Positions 42,583-51,408 of a stretch of DNA of 64,000 bases are shown here, one piece after another. The DNA is taken from NCBI RefSeq assembly GCF_005930355.1, contig NZ_VDBO01000002.1, forward strand, positions 248,001 through 312,000, given 5' to 3'. Below the pieces are notes generated by a model that had not been told where the DNA came from, searched no databases, and saw nothing but the letters and a program-made list of their open reading frames with translations. This DNA comes from Paenibacillus sinopodophylli. GTDB taxonomy: Bacteria; Bacillota; Bacilli; Paenibacillales; Paenibacillaceae. The first letter of the stretch is position 1. Each line of letters opens with the position of its first letter. A program made the position numbers and the translations under genes.

Positions 42583-44196
42583 TTGAAAACATTTGCTGAA
42601 TTTGGCTTGGAACCGAAAGTGTTGCAAGCAATTACCGAACTTGGATTCGAGGAATCAACCCCGATTCAAGACAAAGCGATCCCTATTGCTATGGCTGGGC
42701 AAGATCTTATTGGCCAAGCACAAACGGGTACAGGAAAGACAGCGGCATTCGGAATTCCGCTCATTAACAAAATTCCGACAAGCGAGGAACGCATTGTCGC
42801 ATTAATAATGACGCCAACCCGTGAACTCGCTATTCAAGTGGCAGACGAGATCGGGAAGTTGACTCGATACAAAGGCCTTCGCTCGTTGCCGATTTATGGT
42901 GGTCAAGAAATTGGTCGTCAAATCCGTGCATTGAAGAAAAAGCCACAAATCATTATTGGTACACCTGGACGTTTGCTTGACCATATTAACCGCAAGACGA
43001 TTCGTCTTGAAGATGTACAAACGGTTATTTTGGATGAAGCGGATGAAATGCTCGACATGGGCTTCATGGAGGATATTCAATCCATCCTGAAGCAAGTGCC
43101 AGATGAGCGTCACACGATGCTGTTCTCTGCAACAATGCCGACAAACATTCAGAAGCTTGCACAGCAATTTCTGAAAAACCCAGAGCATGTGTCTGTAATT
43201 CCTAAACAAATTACAGCTCCACTTATCGAGCAATCGTACATCGAAGTGCATGAGCGCCAGAAGTTCGAAGCACTTAGCCGTTTGCTTGATATGGAATCCC
43301 CTGAGCTTGCAATCATTTTCGGCCGTACGAAACGCCGGGTTGATGAGCTAAGCGAAGCACTTCAGAAACGCGGTTACACGGCTGACGGTCTTCACGGCGA
43401 TTTGTCGCAGAACCAACGCGACAGCGTAATGCGTAAATTCCGTGACGGCAGCATTGATGTTCTGGTAGCAACTGACGTTGCTGCACGTGGACTCGACGTT
43501 TCCGGCGTAACACATGTTATCAACTTTGACCTTCCGCAAGATCCAGAGAGCTATGTTCACCGGATCGGCCGTACTGGTCGCGCAGGCAAAGAGGGTACAG
43601 CTTGGTCATTCGTTACACCTCGTGAAACGGATCACCTTCACTTCATCGAGAAAGTTACACGTCAGAAGATGAACCGCAAGCCGCTTCCAAGTATTGCTGA
43701 AGCGATTGAAGGTAAGCAACGCGTAACAGCTGAGCGTCTTCTTGAAGTCGTACAAAGCGATGAGTTCTCCGAGTACAAAGCGATTTCGATTCAATTGCTT
43801 GAGCAATATGATTCCGTTCATTTGCTTTCGGCAGCAATCAAATTGTTGACTGGCGAGAAGAAAAATGTAGAGATCGAATTGACACCGGAAGATCCGCTTC
43901 GTGCTAAAAAACGCAAGCCGGATATTCGTTCTAACGGTCGTCCATTCAACCGCAGCGGTTCTTCATCGTATGGCGGCAATCGCAGCAGTTCTGGCGGCAG
44001 CGGCGGCGGCGGTGGATACCGTGGACGCGATGACAGACGCAGTAGCGGCAGCAGCAGTAGCACAGGTGGCAGCTCGCGCGGCGGCTATGAATCACGCGGC
44101 GGCAGCAGCGGCGGTTACGCTGGCAAACGTCCAAGCGAAGGACGCCCAGAGAATCGTCGTCCGAAAAGCTCCTCTGACGGCTTTGCAAACAACTAA
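42583..44196 (+). CDS. cshA: DEAD-box RNA helicase, CshA type
   Basis: A 537-residue protein. TTG 42583 lies 12 bases after AAAAGGAG; no ATG fits. Motifs: Q motif ([14 protein letters not shown]), AQTGTGKT near residue 47, [17 protein letters not shown] near 151, SAT, and [10 protein letters not shown]. The C-terminus from about 455 is a Ser/Gly/Arg-rich RGG-type tail with GRDDRRSS and SGGYAGKR repeats. It unwinds RNA in ribosome assembly and in the RNA degradosome, especially in the cold. Transcribed alone, with a TATAAT near 42528. Confidence 0.92.
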   Translation: MKTFAEFGLEPKVLQAITELGFEESTPIQDKAIPIAMAGQDLIGQAQTGTGKTAAFGIPLINKIPTSEERIVALIMTPTRELAIQVADEIGKLTRYKGLRSLPIYGGQEIGRQIRALKKKPQIIIGTPGRLLDHINRKTIRLEDVQTVILDEADEMLDMGFMEDIQSILKQVPDERHTMLFSATMPTNIQKLAQQFLKNPEHVSVIPKQITAPLIEQSYIEVHERQKFEALSRLLDMESPELAIIFGRTKRRVDELSEALQKRGYTADGLHGDLSQNQRDSVMRKFRDGSIDVLVATDVAARGLDVSGVTHVINFDLPQDPESYVHRIGRTGRAGKEGTAWSFVTPRETDHLHFIEKVTRQKMNRKPLPSIAEAIEGKQRVTAERLLEVVQSDEFSEYKAISIQLLEQYDSVHLLSAAIKLLTGEKKNVEIELTPEDPLRAKKRKPDIRSNGRPFNRSGSSSYGGNRSSSGGSGGGGGYRGRDDRRSSGSSSSTGGSSRGGYESRGGSSGGYAGKRPSEGRPENRRPKSSSDGFANN

Positions 44197-44220
44197 TACA
44201 ACCGATACCTTTGTTGTTTG

Positions 44221-44278
44221 AAAAAACCGAGGTTGTCCGTGATCCCTAACGGGCATCCGGTCGACCTCGGCTTTTTTT
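44221..44278 (+). terminator. Terminator of the helicase gene
   Basis: AAAAAACCGAGGT pairs with ACCTCGGCTTTTTT around a structured loop, ending in eight T residues. Between here and 44483 there is a small hairpin (GCCTG/CAGGC at 44407-44420) and no clear promoter. Confidence 0.85.
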
Positions 44279-44482
44279 ATTGTAATAGGACAAGCCGTGG
44301 CCTTCGCTGCTCATAAGGCGACCACCGTATCGGCTTCATAACAGGATAAAGCAAGCATGCTTATTCTGAACGGTAAGGTTTTGCTATGTTGACGTTAGCC
44401 TAGGGAGCCTGGTAACAGGCGGTTTTGTTCCCTGCGTATGGTAGTCTGTGGGAGTAATTTTACTTTTCTGGAGGCAGATCCG

Positions 44483-45262
44483 ATGGAACCAAGAGGGCTG
44501 ATGGGTGGATTTTACCGAATATCCGAATGGATTATGAGGTTATCGGTTATTAATGTGTTGTGGCTAATCTGTTCGTTGCCATTTGTTTTTGTAGCAGTGG
44601 TTGGATTGTTTATGTCACCGGGAGTCGAAGAACTGAAGTCGAGTCTTATTTTAATGGCAATTCTCGCACCTTTTACTTTATTCCCAGCTACAGCGGCCAT
44701 GTTTACGGTTGCACGCAAATGGGTGATGGGCGAGTCGGACGTCGCACTGTTCAAAACGTTTTTCCGAGGCTACAAGGAAAACTATAAGCAAAGTATGCTC
44801 GGCGGTATTATTTATACGGTGTTGCTGGCAATTATGATTGTTGACTTTATCGTTTACCGCGAACAATTAAACTTGCTGTCATACATTTTTATAGCGTTTC
44901 TTGTTTTACTCATCGTATCCTTATTTAATTTCTTCTCGATGCTTGTCCATTATCACATGAAAACGTTTCAATTGCTGAAAAACGCTGTGCTCATTACAAT
45001 CGGCAAGCCGTTCCGTTCTTTATCTACAGCGGTCATGAGCGGTGCCGTCATGTATTTCAGTACGAGATTCACGTTTCTCATACCTTTTTTTATGGGCAGC
45101 ATTATTGCTTATCTGGCATTCTGGAACTTCCATTTGATTTATCAGAAGCTGCAGGATCAAGCAGAGAAAGCGAGGCTTGCAGAGGAAGAGGAAGCAGAGA
45201 AGGCTGCGGAGCTGGATCGTATTGATTTGGTGAAAGACGATTCGAACGAAACCAGTAAATAA
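44483..45262 (+). CDS. YesL/DUF624 membrane protein
   Basis: A 259-residue protein; TCTGGAGGC lies seven bases before ATG 44483. The start GLMGGFYRISEWIMRLSVIN matches the YesL family, and five hydrophobic segments follow (about 25-50, 58-80, 110-130, 135-160, 185-215). The C-terminal 40 residues are a charged helix (EKARLAEEEEAEKAAEL). In Bacillus yesL lies in a pectin-use cluster; here there is no such neighbour, and the role is unknown. Confidence 0.82.
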   Translation: MEPRGLMGGFYRISEWIMRLSVINVLWLICSLPFVFVAVVGLFMSPGVEELKSSLILMAILAPFTLFPATAAMFTVARKWVMGESDVALFKTFFRGYKENYKQSMLGGIIYTVLLAIMIVDFIVYREQLNLLSYIFIAFLVLLIVSLFNFFSMLVHYHMKTFQLLKNAVLITIGKPFRSLSTAVMSGAVMYFSTRFTFLIPFFMGSIIAYLAFWNFHLIYQKLQDQAEKARLAEEEEAEKAAELDRIDLVKDDSNETSK

Positions 45263-45275
45263 CAGCGCAAGGAAG

Positions 45276-45304
45276 TTTACTTTTTAGTTCGTAAAGTCTA
45301 TAAT
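45276..45304 (+). promoter_or_regulatory. Promoter of the 6S RNA gene
   Basis: TTTACT (45276-45281), a 17-base spacer and a perfect TATAAT (45299-45304). Transcription would begin near 45311, which is where the conserved RNA starts. Confidence 0.75.
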
Positions 45305-45310
45305 AGCAAT

Positions 45311-45497
45311 ACCTCCTGCGATGCTCGTTACGGCTTTACGCTGTTTTGAACCAATGGCTGTTTCACGGGAGACCCATATCGAAACGTAGCTGACATGCCC
45401 CCGAAAGGGGATCTCAAAAGCGGTTCTGCGGTCACCCACCTGCGTAAGCGGGTTCAGAAACATGTGAGTCGGACGGCATAGGCGGGTTCCATCTTCA
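45311..45497 (+). ncRNA. ssrS: 6S RNA
   Basis: About 185 bases. The start ACCTCCTGCGATGCTCGTTA, the GTTTTGAACCA stretch, the CATATCGAAACG and CTCAAAAGCGGTTCTGCGGT runs and the GGTCACCCACCTG...GGGTTCAG hairpin are the pattern I know for Bacillales 6S RNA, from memory rather than alignment. 6S RNA folds to mimic an open promoter and binds RNA polymerase holoenzyme, lowering transcription from many promoters in stationary phase. Its own promoter and terminator support a separate transcript. End position is approximate. Confidence 0.85.
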
Positions 45498-45501
45498 AAT
45501 T

Positions 45502-45541
45502 AAGAGCATTTGCTGGTGAATTCCAGTGATAGCTCTTTTTT
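45502..45541 (+). terminator. Terminator of 6S RNA
   Basis: AAGAGC pairs with GCTCTT, with an inner CTGG/CCAG stem, then seven T residues. Confidence 0.8.
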
Positions 45542-45601
45542 CATTGGACAAATCATGGTATCATATAGAGTAATGTACATAGATGCCGGAGGGGGAGATC
45601 G

Positions 45602-45994
45602 TTGTTGTTGAAGCGGACCTTGATCGGGTTGCTGCGCAGTCATGAACAGACTGGAGACAGAGCCAAGGATCCAATGCTCAAATCTCATTTCTACAAGCTT
45701 TCGAAGGACAAGGCTTGGGATGAAGTGATTTCGACTCTTAAGAAAATGCAAGGCTATAAGGTGCTGCACGAAGTGCAATCGGTTGGGGAAATTGTGCTTG
45801 AGAAGCGTACGGCATTCGGAAGAACGATGGACATTACTGTTTCCGTCATTAGCGTAAATCCACTGCAATCGGCTGTCGACATTTATTCAGCATCCCGTGG
45901 TTCATTAGGGGATCTTGGTTCTAATTACAGAGTCATTCTGGATTTGTACCGCAATCTCGACAAGAAGCTTGCAGCCTTCAAAGTGAATAGTTAA
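45602..45994 (+). CDS. DUF1499-like cytosolic protein
   Basis: A 130-residue protein. GGAGGGGGAG is followed by three TTG codons in a row (45602, 45605, 45608), any of which could start. The C-terminal half reads VDIYSASRGSLGDLGSNYRVI, the hallmark of DUF1499, whose members are small bacterial and plant proteins of unknown role. Most of the protein is a mixed alpha/beta domain with no signal. It begins about 60 bases after the 6S terminator and has no visible operon partners. Confidence 0.7.
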   Translation: MLLKRTLIGLLRSHEQTGDRAKDPMLKSHFYKLSKDKAWDEVISTLKKMQGYKVLHEVQSVGEIVLEKRTAFGRTMDITVSVISVNPLQSAVDIYSASRGSLGDLGSNYRVILDLYRNLDKKLAAFKVNS

Positions 45995-45999
45995 TTAAT

Positions 46000-46038
46000 A
46001 AACAAAGCGAGGAAGGGTAGCCTTCACTCGCTTTGTTT
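46000..46038. terminator. Bidirectional terminator
   Basis: AAACAAAGCGAG and CTCGCTTTGTTT enclose an inner GAAGG/CCTTC stem. It lies between the convergent DUF1499-like and tpx genes. Confidence 0.85.
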
Positions 46039-46070
46039 GCAATCATGATATAGTAACCTTTGGAAGAGAA

Positions 46071-46589
46071 TTATACAAGCGCTTTAACCGCTTCAATTGC
46101 TTGCTCGTAGTTAGGGTGCTCCGTCATTTCTGGCAAATATTCAACATATTGAATCGTATCGTTGGCGTCGATAACGAAGATGGAGCGTTGGTCAAGACCC
46201 AGCTCTTTGATGTATACGCCGTAAGAGTCGCCGAAGCTGTGTGATTTGTAATCGGAGAGCAATACGACTTTATCGATTCCTGCCGCGCCGCACCAGCGTG
46301 CTTGAGCGAATGGAAGGTCTACGCTCACTGTCAATACGACTACGTTGTCGCCAAGCGAACCTGCAGCTTCGTTGAAGCGGCGAGTTTGCGCGTCGCATAC
46401 GCCTGTATCGATGGAAGGTACTACGCTAATAAGTTTAATTTTGCCGGAGTAGTCACTAAGGGAAACATTCTCGACAAGCGATTTGTTAAGATTGAAGTCA
46501 GGGGCTTTATCTCCTACTTTAAGTTCTGGTCCTACTAATGTGATCGGATTGCCCTTGAAAGTAGCAGCTCCATTACGTTCTTGTGTCAT
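46071..46589 (-). CDS. tpx: Thiol peroxidase
   Basis: A 172-residue atypical two-cysteine peroxiredoxin; GAGGAGGAAG precedes the ATG. The peroxidatic cysteine is Cys65 in SIDTGVCDAQTRRF and the resolving one Cys100 in ARWCGAAG, 35 residues apart as expected. It reduces hydrogen peroxide and alkyl peroxides in the cytoplasm using thioredoxin. Alone on its strand; no regulator site seen upstream. Confidence 0.95.
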   Translation of the reverse strand: MTQERNGAATFKGNPITLVGPELKVGDKAPDFNLNKSLVENVSLSDYSGKIKLISVVPSIDTGVCDAQTRRFNEAAGSLGDNVVVLTVSVDLPFAQARWCGAAGIDKVVLLSDYKSHSFGDSYGVYIKELGLDQRSIFVIDANDTIQYVEYLPEMTEHPNYEQAIEAVKALV

Positions 46590-46687
46590 TCGAATACTTC
46601 CTCCTCTAAAATAATGGTCAATACTGATTAATTATAATCGTTATGAAACGACCTTGTCCAATTGTTGGATAGAAAAGGGATGATCTG

Positions 46688-47335
46688 ATGATTTTTTTGC
46701 GATATGAAAGTTTTCGCTCGTATTTGAAGCTTTATCCTGTAACAGCTGTATTGATTGCTCTGAATATAATCTATTATGTTGTGGTTGCTTTAAATGGAAA
46801 TCCGAATGATGCCTATCATGCTTACAACTATGGGGCGTTTGCAACCAATGTCGTGTATGATCCGTACGGTTTAGAGGAGCCCTGGCGTTATGTGACCTCC
46901 ATGTTCATGCATTCGGGCATTGAGCATCTGCTTTACAATATGTTTGCTTTGCTTGTATTCGCGCCGCCGCTTGAGTATTTGCTTAAGCATACAAGATATT
47001 TGTTTTTTTACTTGTTATGCGGTATCGGAGGGAATGCAATGAGCGCGCTTGTTCATGTGCTGGAGAATGATATGGATGGGCATGTTGGTGTAGGTGCCTC
47101 AGGTGCTATCTATGGCGTCTACGGCGCATTTCTGTATATATCATTGTTCCGCAAGTCACAGCTTGACGAGGGCTCTCGTAAAACGGTTTATACAATATTG
47201 ATATTTGGTGTCATCTACTCCTTCTTGGTCCCGAGCATTGATTTGTGGGCACATGTTGGTGGTGCACTGGCAGGCTTTCTGCTTTATAATGTGTTTGATC
47301 ATGTAAAAATGCGAAAAAATCAGCGACATTCATGA
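46688..47335 (+). CDS. Rhomboid intramembrane serine protease
   Basis: A 215-residue protein with about six membrane helices. The catalytic serine is in VGVGASGAIYG (Ser138) and the histidine in DLWAHVGGALAGF (His189). MFMHSGIEHLLYNM supplies the conserved HxxxN oxyanion segment. It cuts membrane helices in other proteins; the substrate is unknown. AAAAGGGATGA lies before ATG 46688. It precedes the LysR gene by 34 bases and may be in one transcript with it. Confidence 0.92.
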   Translation: MIFLRYESFRSYLKLYPVTAVLIALNIIYYVVVALNGNPNDAYHAYNYGAFATNVVYDPYGLEEPWRYVTSMFMHSGIEHLLYNMFALLVFAPPLEYLLKHTRYLFFYLLCGIGGNAMSALVHVLENDMDGHVGVGASGAIYGVYGAFLYISLFRKSQLDEGSRKTVYTILIFGVIYSFLVPSIDLWAHVGGALAGFLLYNVFDHVKMRKNQRHS

Positions 47336-47369
47336 AAACTACGTATGCACGGGAGAGAATCTAACCGGT

Positions 47370-48275
47370 ATGGAACTTCGTCAGCTTCATTATTTCGTAA
47401 GAGTAGCAAAAAAAGAGCATGTGACGCAGGCGGCAGAAGAGCTGCATGTCGCTCAGTCGGCCGTTAGCCGTCAAATCCATCAGCTCGAAGAAGAGCTTGG
47501 AGTCAAATTATTCGTTCAAAAAGGAAGAAATTTGCAGCTTACGCCGGTCGGACAGCTTTTTCTAAAGCGTGCCGAAGTCATATTGGCTGATTTGGAGCGC
47601 GCAGTTATTGAAATACATGAATTTCTTGATCCTGAGAAAGGGGAGATCCGCCTTGGGTTTCCGCACAGTCTAGGCATCTCCTTGATCCCGCAAGTTGTTG
47701 CAGCCTTTCGCAAGCTTCATCCTAATGTGAAGTTTAGATTCAAACAAGGAATGTACCCGTCATTGATCCGAGATATGGTGAAAGGTGAAATTGACTTGGC
47801 CTTTATTTCACCGTTCCCTAATGAACATGAATTTGTATGCGGAGAGGTTCTGCTGACAGAGGAGCTTTATGCGATACTGCCGCCAGGACATCGTTTGTCG
47901 AACGAGGAATGTATTGAACTCAAAGAGCTGGAGCATGAGACATTTGTTTTGTTCAGCGAAGGCTACTCTCTGCGGCCAATCGTTTGGGATGCTTGTCAGG
48001 AGGCGGGCTTCACTCCGAAAATCGGCTTCGAGGGAGAAGAGACAGATACGATTCGAGGATTGGTAGCGGCAGGCATGGGAGTTAGTCTCCTGCCTGAGAT
48101 GGCGCTGCATTACACAGGTCCGCTGCAGGCGACGAAGGTTCGTGTAACAGGTCCGCAAGTAACCCGTACAATTGGGCTCATACGGCGTTCTAATGAAAAG
48201 CTGCCGTTAGTTGCCAAAGTTTTTCACGGATTTTTACTTCGTTATTTCCATGATAGAAATGAAAAAACAATGTAG
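47370..48275 (+). CDS. LysR-family regulator, GltC-like
   Basis: A 301-residue protein. The N-terminal helix-turn-helix MELRQLHYFVRVAKKEHVTQ and HVAQSAVSRQIHQLEEELGV, followed by EFLDPEKGEIRLGFPHSLG, closely matches Bacillus subtilis GltC throughout, including the TEGED-like EGEETDTIRGLVAAGMGVSLLPE segment. GltC activates glutamate synthase (gltAB); those genes are not in the window, so equivalence is uncertain. The effector domain is of the LysR substrate-binding type. Start has no strong ribosome site (GAGAGAATC). Confidence 0.9.
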   Translation: MELRQLHYFVRVAKKEHVTQAAEELHVAQSAVSRQIHQLEEELGVKLFVQKGRNLQLTPVGQLFLKRAEVILADLERAVIEIHEFLDPEKGEIRLGFPHSLGISLIPQVVAAFRKLHPNVKFRFKQGMYPSLIRDMVKGEIDLAFISPFPNEHEFVCGEVLLTEELYAILPPGHRLSNEECIELKELEHETFVLFSEGYSLRPIVWDACQEAGFTPKIGFEGEETDTIRGLVAAGMGVSLLPEMALHYTGPLQATKVRVTGPQVTRTIGLIRRSNEKLPLVAKVFHGFLLRYFHDRNEKTM

Positions 48276-48283
48276 GATAAGAA

Positions 48284-48329
48284 AAAGGAGCCTCTCCGCT
48301 GGTCATTTGACCAGCGGAGAGGCTCCTTT
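48284..48329. terminator. 22-bp perfect palindrome, bidirectional terminator
   Basis: Two exact 22-base arms starting AAAGGAGCCTCTCCGC with a two-base centre lie between the convergent LysR and yugP-like genes and end in AAA/TTT. Confidence 0.85.
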
Positions 48330-48346
48330 CAATTGTGACGAAACAT

Positions 48347-49027
48347 TTATTCCTGACGACTGCCGCCAACAAAAATTAAGATGTAACGGACAAGCTCCAA
48401 AAGCGAAAGCAGCGCTGCTGCTACATAAGTTAATGCGGCTGCGTTCAGCACCTTGGCTACTCCACGTTCCTCGTCGTTCGTGATGAAGCCCTCTGCGACC
48501 ATAATATCTCTGGCTCGGTTGCTAGCATTAAACTCGACAGGAAGTGTAATGACTTGGAAGGCAACGGCTACTGAGAAGAAGATGATACCTAGTCCGATTA
48601 AGTTAAGCGCCGACATAAGAATACCGGCGATGAATAGGAAAGGGGCGACGCCAGAAGCGAAGTTCACGATTGGGAAGATACGGTGTCTGATGACGAGCAT
48701 CGAATAATGTTCGGCGTGTTGGATCGCATGACCTACTTCATGGCAGGCGACAGAGATTGCTGATATGGAGTTTTCGTAGTAAACAGGCTCCGAGAGACGG
48801 ACAACGCGGTGAATCGGATCGTAATGATCGGTAAGTACACCGCGCACAGGTTCGATCGGTACATCATGGAGCCCATTCGAATCGAGCATTCGTCTTGCTG
48901 CTTGGTAGCCAGTCAATCCGCTATGTGCGGGGACGGTGGTCCATTTCTTAAAGGTTCCTTTAACTCGGAATTGGGCCCAGATCGTTAAGATAAAGGCTAG
49001 TACGATGAGAATGTAAATATAAGTCAT
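48347..49027 (-). CDS. YugP-family zinc metallopeptidase, membrane bound
   Basis: A 226-residue protein with an N-terminal membrane helix, the zinc motif HEVGH at 96-100 in SVACHEVGHAIQHAEHY, and three more hydrophobic segments. The segment PVEFNASNRARDIM supplies the third ligand glutamate. This is the YugP (DUF-type neutral zinc peptidase) layout. GGAGGAATGG lies before the ATG. Its substrates are unknown; a role in membrane protein quality control is guessed for the family. It follows the MerR gene on the same strand by about 36 bases. Confidence 0.88.
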   Translation of the reverse strand: MTYIYILIVLAFILTIWAQFRVKGTFKKWTTVPAHSGLTGYQAARRMLDSNGLHDVPIEPVRGVLTDHYDPIHRVVRLSEPVYYENSISAISVACHEVGHAIQHAEHYSMLVIRHRIFPIVNFASGVAPFLFIAGILMSALNLIGLGIIFFSVAVAFQVITLPVEFNASNRARDIMVAEGFITNDEERGVAKVLNAAALTYVAAALLSLLELVRYILIFVGGSRQE

Positions 49028-49063
49028 AGTGCCATTCCTCCATTTTAATGATGAGATGGGCTG

Positions 49064-49489
49064 CTACATAAGGGAGCTTTTATTGATAATAAGCATAAGT
49101 GCTTCGATGCAAGCGGCAGTCTGCGGCATGAGACGTGTGTAAAGGTGGTTAGCTTGGCGTGGCTTAAGCTTTTTTAATACCGGCTCCAATTCCTTCACTT
49201 CACGCTCCAATTGGCTTATATGGTGCTGCAAATCCGTTAGCTTGCGTGATACTTGCTCTTCAGGTGTAATTTTGCTCCAGCTCTCGATTGCGACCTTGAT
49301 CTCATCTAATGTATATTTGTCCTTTTTCATCTGTTCAATACGTTCTAGGCGAACTAAGGTTTCGTCAGAATAGAGTCGATAGTTCTTGGCTGAACGCTCC
49401 GCAGGCTCGATTAGCCCGATTGAAGTGTAATAATCAATGGTTCGTGGACTAATTTGGGCCAGCTTCGATAGTTCCCCGATGCGATACAT
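49064..49489 (-). CDS. MerR-family transcriptional regulator
   Basis: A 141-residue protein; GGAGGAATTGAC precedes ATG 49489, better supported than the longer frame to 49561. The N-terminus MYRIGELSKLAQISPRTIDY and GLIEPAERSAKNYRLYSDE is a MerR helix-turn-helix with wing. The middle is a coiled-coil dimer helix. The C-terminus has only one cysteine near CIEAL, so metal sensing is unlikely. It probably controls itself and the yugP-like gene next to it. Confidence 0.88.
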   Translation of the reverse strand: MYRIGELSKLAQISPRTIDYYTSIGLIEPAERSAKNYRLYSDETLVRLERIEQMKKDKYTLDEIKVAIESWSKITPEEQVSRKLTDLQHHISQLEREVKELEPVLKKLKPRQANHLYTRLMPQTAACIEALMLIINKSSLM

Positions 49490-49919
49490 GTCAATTCCTC
49501 CATTCGTTAAAAATATATGAAAACAATTATCTTCTATTATAGTAAGTTTCGCTAACGCCAACTTCTGACATAGGAGTATTCGTCTATATCTCTAATGATA
49601 ATAGTAAAGTAACCATACAGTCAAACGTGTTACATGAGTATCTCATTTCCATTAAACATTTGCTGCTGACCGTCTGCCGGCAGTGTTTGTTTTGTTCTTA
49701 CATATATAACGATTTATCGTGAAAGATGAATCAGTTGCCCTGAATGACGAGGATACAGATGTTAGATCAATATAGGAAGATGTGCCTAGATACTGTCAAA
49801 ATGCGAAGAATAAGCCGGTCTGATAGGCTATTTTTAGACCGATTTGTTCTAAAACCTAACGTTCGTGTTAGATTTTATGCCGAACGTTTGATTTTTTTTA
49901 TAAATTTAGCAAAAACGTA
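49490..49919. other. Long non-coding region upstream of amtB
   Basis: About 430 bases without a supported gene. The 63-codon frame at 49744-49935 has no ribosome site and an odd basic composition, so I reject it. AACGTTCG (49858-49865) and CGAACGTT (49881-49888) form an inverted repeat followed by TTTGATTTTTTTT, a terminator-like hairpin within the region. The MerR promoter must lie in its left part but is not obvious. Confidence 0.5.
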
Positions 49920-49948
49920 TTGTCAAATTGAGTAGTACTGACTATAAT
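49920..49948 (+). promoter_or_regulatory. Promoter of the amtB operon
   Basis: TTGTCA (49920-49925), a 17-base spacer and TATAAT (49943-49948). Transcription would begin near 49955, leaving a leader of about 50 bases. Confidence 0.8.
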
Positions 49949-49969
49949 GACATTAAGTCTTTCCTCTCA

Positions 49970-49986
49970 TGTAAGGAAACATAACA
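49970..49986 (+). promoter_or_regulatory. TnrA/GlnR box in the amtB leader
   Basis: TGTAAGGAAACATAACA fits the Bacillus consensus TGTNA-N7-TNACA at every fixed base. It lies downstream of the -10 element and just before the amtB ribosome site, which is a repressing position for GlnR or TnrA. It implies nitrogen control of the operon. Confidence 0.75.
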
Positions 49987-50003
49987 CTTAGGGAGTGGTC
50001 GTA

Positions 50004-51368
50004 ATGATTAAGAAAACGATGTTAGCTTTAGGGATCTTCACTTTATTATTTCCGGTTATGGCGTTTGCAGAGGATCCTTCCGCAGCAACGTTGAACATGG
50101 GGCTGAACTCGCTTTGGGTTATGCTTGCATTCATTCTTGTTCTACTTATGCAAGGTGGTTTTATTCTTCTAGAGACAGGTTCTACCCGCATGAAGAACGC
50201 TGGTCACGTTGCCGGCAAAACAATCTTCACCACTGGTCTTGCAGCACTTATTTATTGGGCATTCGGTTATGGCATGGCTTTCGGCGGAGACAGTGGCGTT
50301 AATGCATTGTTCGGCTGGGGCGACTTTTTCTTCAATCCATCCATATCGGCTGCAGAAGGCGACAGCTTTCCAAGCACAGTATTCTTCTTGTTCCAATTAG
50401 CATTTGCTGCGGTATCACTGTCCATTGCATGGGGCGGTTTCGCAGAGAGAGCAAAGCTTTCATCTTATATCGTATTTACCGTATTTTTCATCGCAATCAT
50501 CTATCCGGTTGTAGCTCACTGGATCTGGGGCGGCGGCTGGCTCGCTGAAGACGGAGCACAAGATTTCGCGGGTTCTACAGTCGTTCACTTAACAGGTGCA
50601 CTTGCAGCATTTGCTGCGACGGTATTACTCAAACCACGTATCGGCAAATTCAACAAAGACGGTTCTGCGAATGAAATTTTGGGACACAACCAAGTGTTCA
50701 CAGCACTTTCCGTATTACTACTATGGGTTGGTTGGTTCGGATTCAACGCAGGCAGCACAGTAGCTATCGGCGACGGATTCTTCGGATATGTAGCATTCAA
50801 CACGATGCTTGGAGCAGGCGCAGGCGGCGTGGCGGCACTTCTTATTTCATGGGCTGTTACTGGTAAAGCGGATATCACTACAATGCTTAACGGTACGCTT
50901 GCAGGTCTCGTAGCCATTACGGCATCTTGCGCATTCGTAGATCCTTGGGCGGCTGTTGTTATTGGTCTTGTAGCTGGTGTGCTTGTATTCTACAGCGTGA
51001 AGTTTTTCGAGAAAATTAAAGTTGACGATCCAATCTACGCATTGTCCGTTCACGGCGCGGCTGGTATCTGGGGTACACTTGCTAACGGTATCTTCGCTAC
51101 ACAATTACTTGCAGATAAAGTTGGAGTAGGTACTGGTGGTCTGATTGACACAGGAAGCTGGAAGCAACTGTGGGTTCAATTCGAATCTGTTGTAGTCGTT
51201 GGAGCATTCGTATTAGCAGCATCATTCTTGGTACTTGGCGTGATGAAGCTTATCATGGGCTTCCGCGTTACAGAAGAGCAAGAGATTATTGGTCTTGACC
51301 TTAGTGAGCATGGCGCTTATGGTTATCCTGAGCAAATGAAAAAAGCAGGTCAAAACATTCAAGGATAA
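50004..51368 (+). CDS. amtB: Ammonium transporter
   Basis: A 454-residue Amt-family protein with an N-terminal signal peptide (MIKKTMLALGIFTLLFPVMA) and about 11 membrane helices. Conserved segments include FILLETGSTRMKNAGHVAGK, the first pore histidine in STVVHLTGALAAF, the second in SVHGAAGIWGTLANG, and the FGFNAGSTVA region. GGGAGTGG precedes ATG 50004. It conducts ammonium across the membrane. The usual PII partner gene glnK is not next; a GlnD-like gene follows 40 bases later instead. Confidence 0.95.
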   Translation: MIKKTMLALGIFTLLFPVMAFAEDPSAATLNMGLNSLWVMLAFILVLLMQGGFILLETGSTRMKNAGHVAGKTIFTTGLAALIYWAFGYGMAFGGDSGVNALFGWGDFFFNPSISAAEGDSFPSTVFFLFQLAFAAVSLSIAWGGFAERAKLSSYIVFTVFFIAIIYPVVAHWIWGGGWLAEDGAQDFAGSTVVHLTGALAAFAATVLLKPRIGKFNKDGSANEILGHNQVFTALSVLLLWVGWFGFNAGSTVAIGDGFFGYVAFNTMLGAGAGGVAALLISWAVTGKADITTMLNGTLAGLVAITASCAFVDPWAAVVIGLVAGVLVFYSVKFFEKIKVDDPIYALSVHGAAGIWGTLANGIFATQLLADKVGVGTGGLIDTGSWKQLWVQFESVVVVGAFVLAASFLVLGVMKLIMGFRVTEEQEIIGLDLSEHGAYGYPEQMKKAGQNIQG

Positions 51369-51408
51369 TATTGACCATGATGGACTGACCGGAGGGAGAG
51401 GGCGTCGC

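Noticed and set aside
49744-49935. 63-codon frame upstream of amtB
   Set aside because: No ribosome site, basic and hydrophobic composition without pattern, and the amtB promoter overlaps its end.
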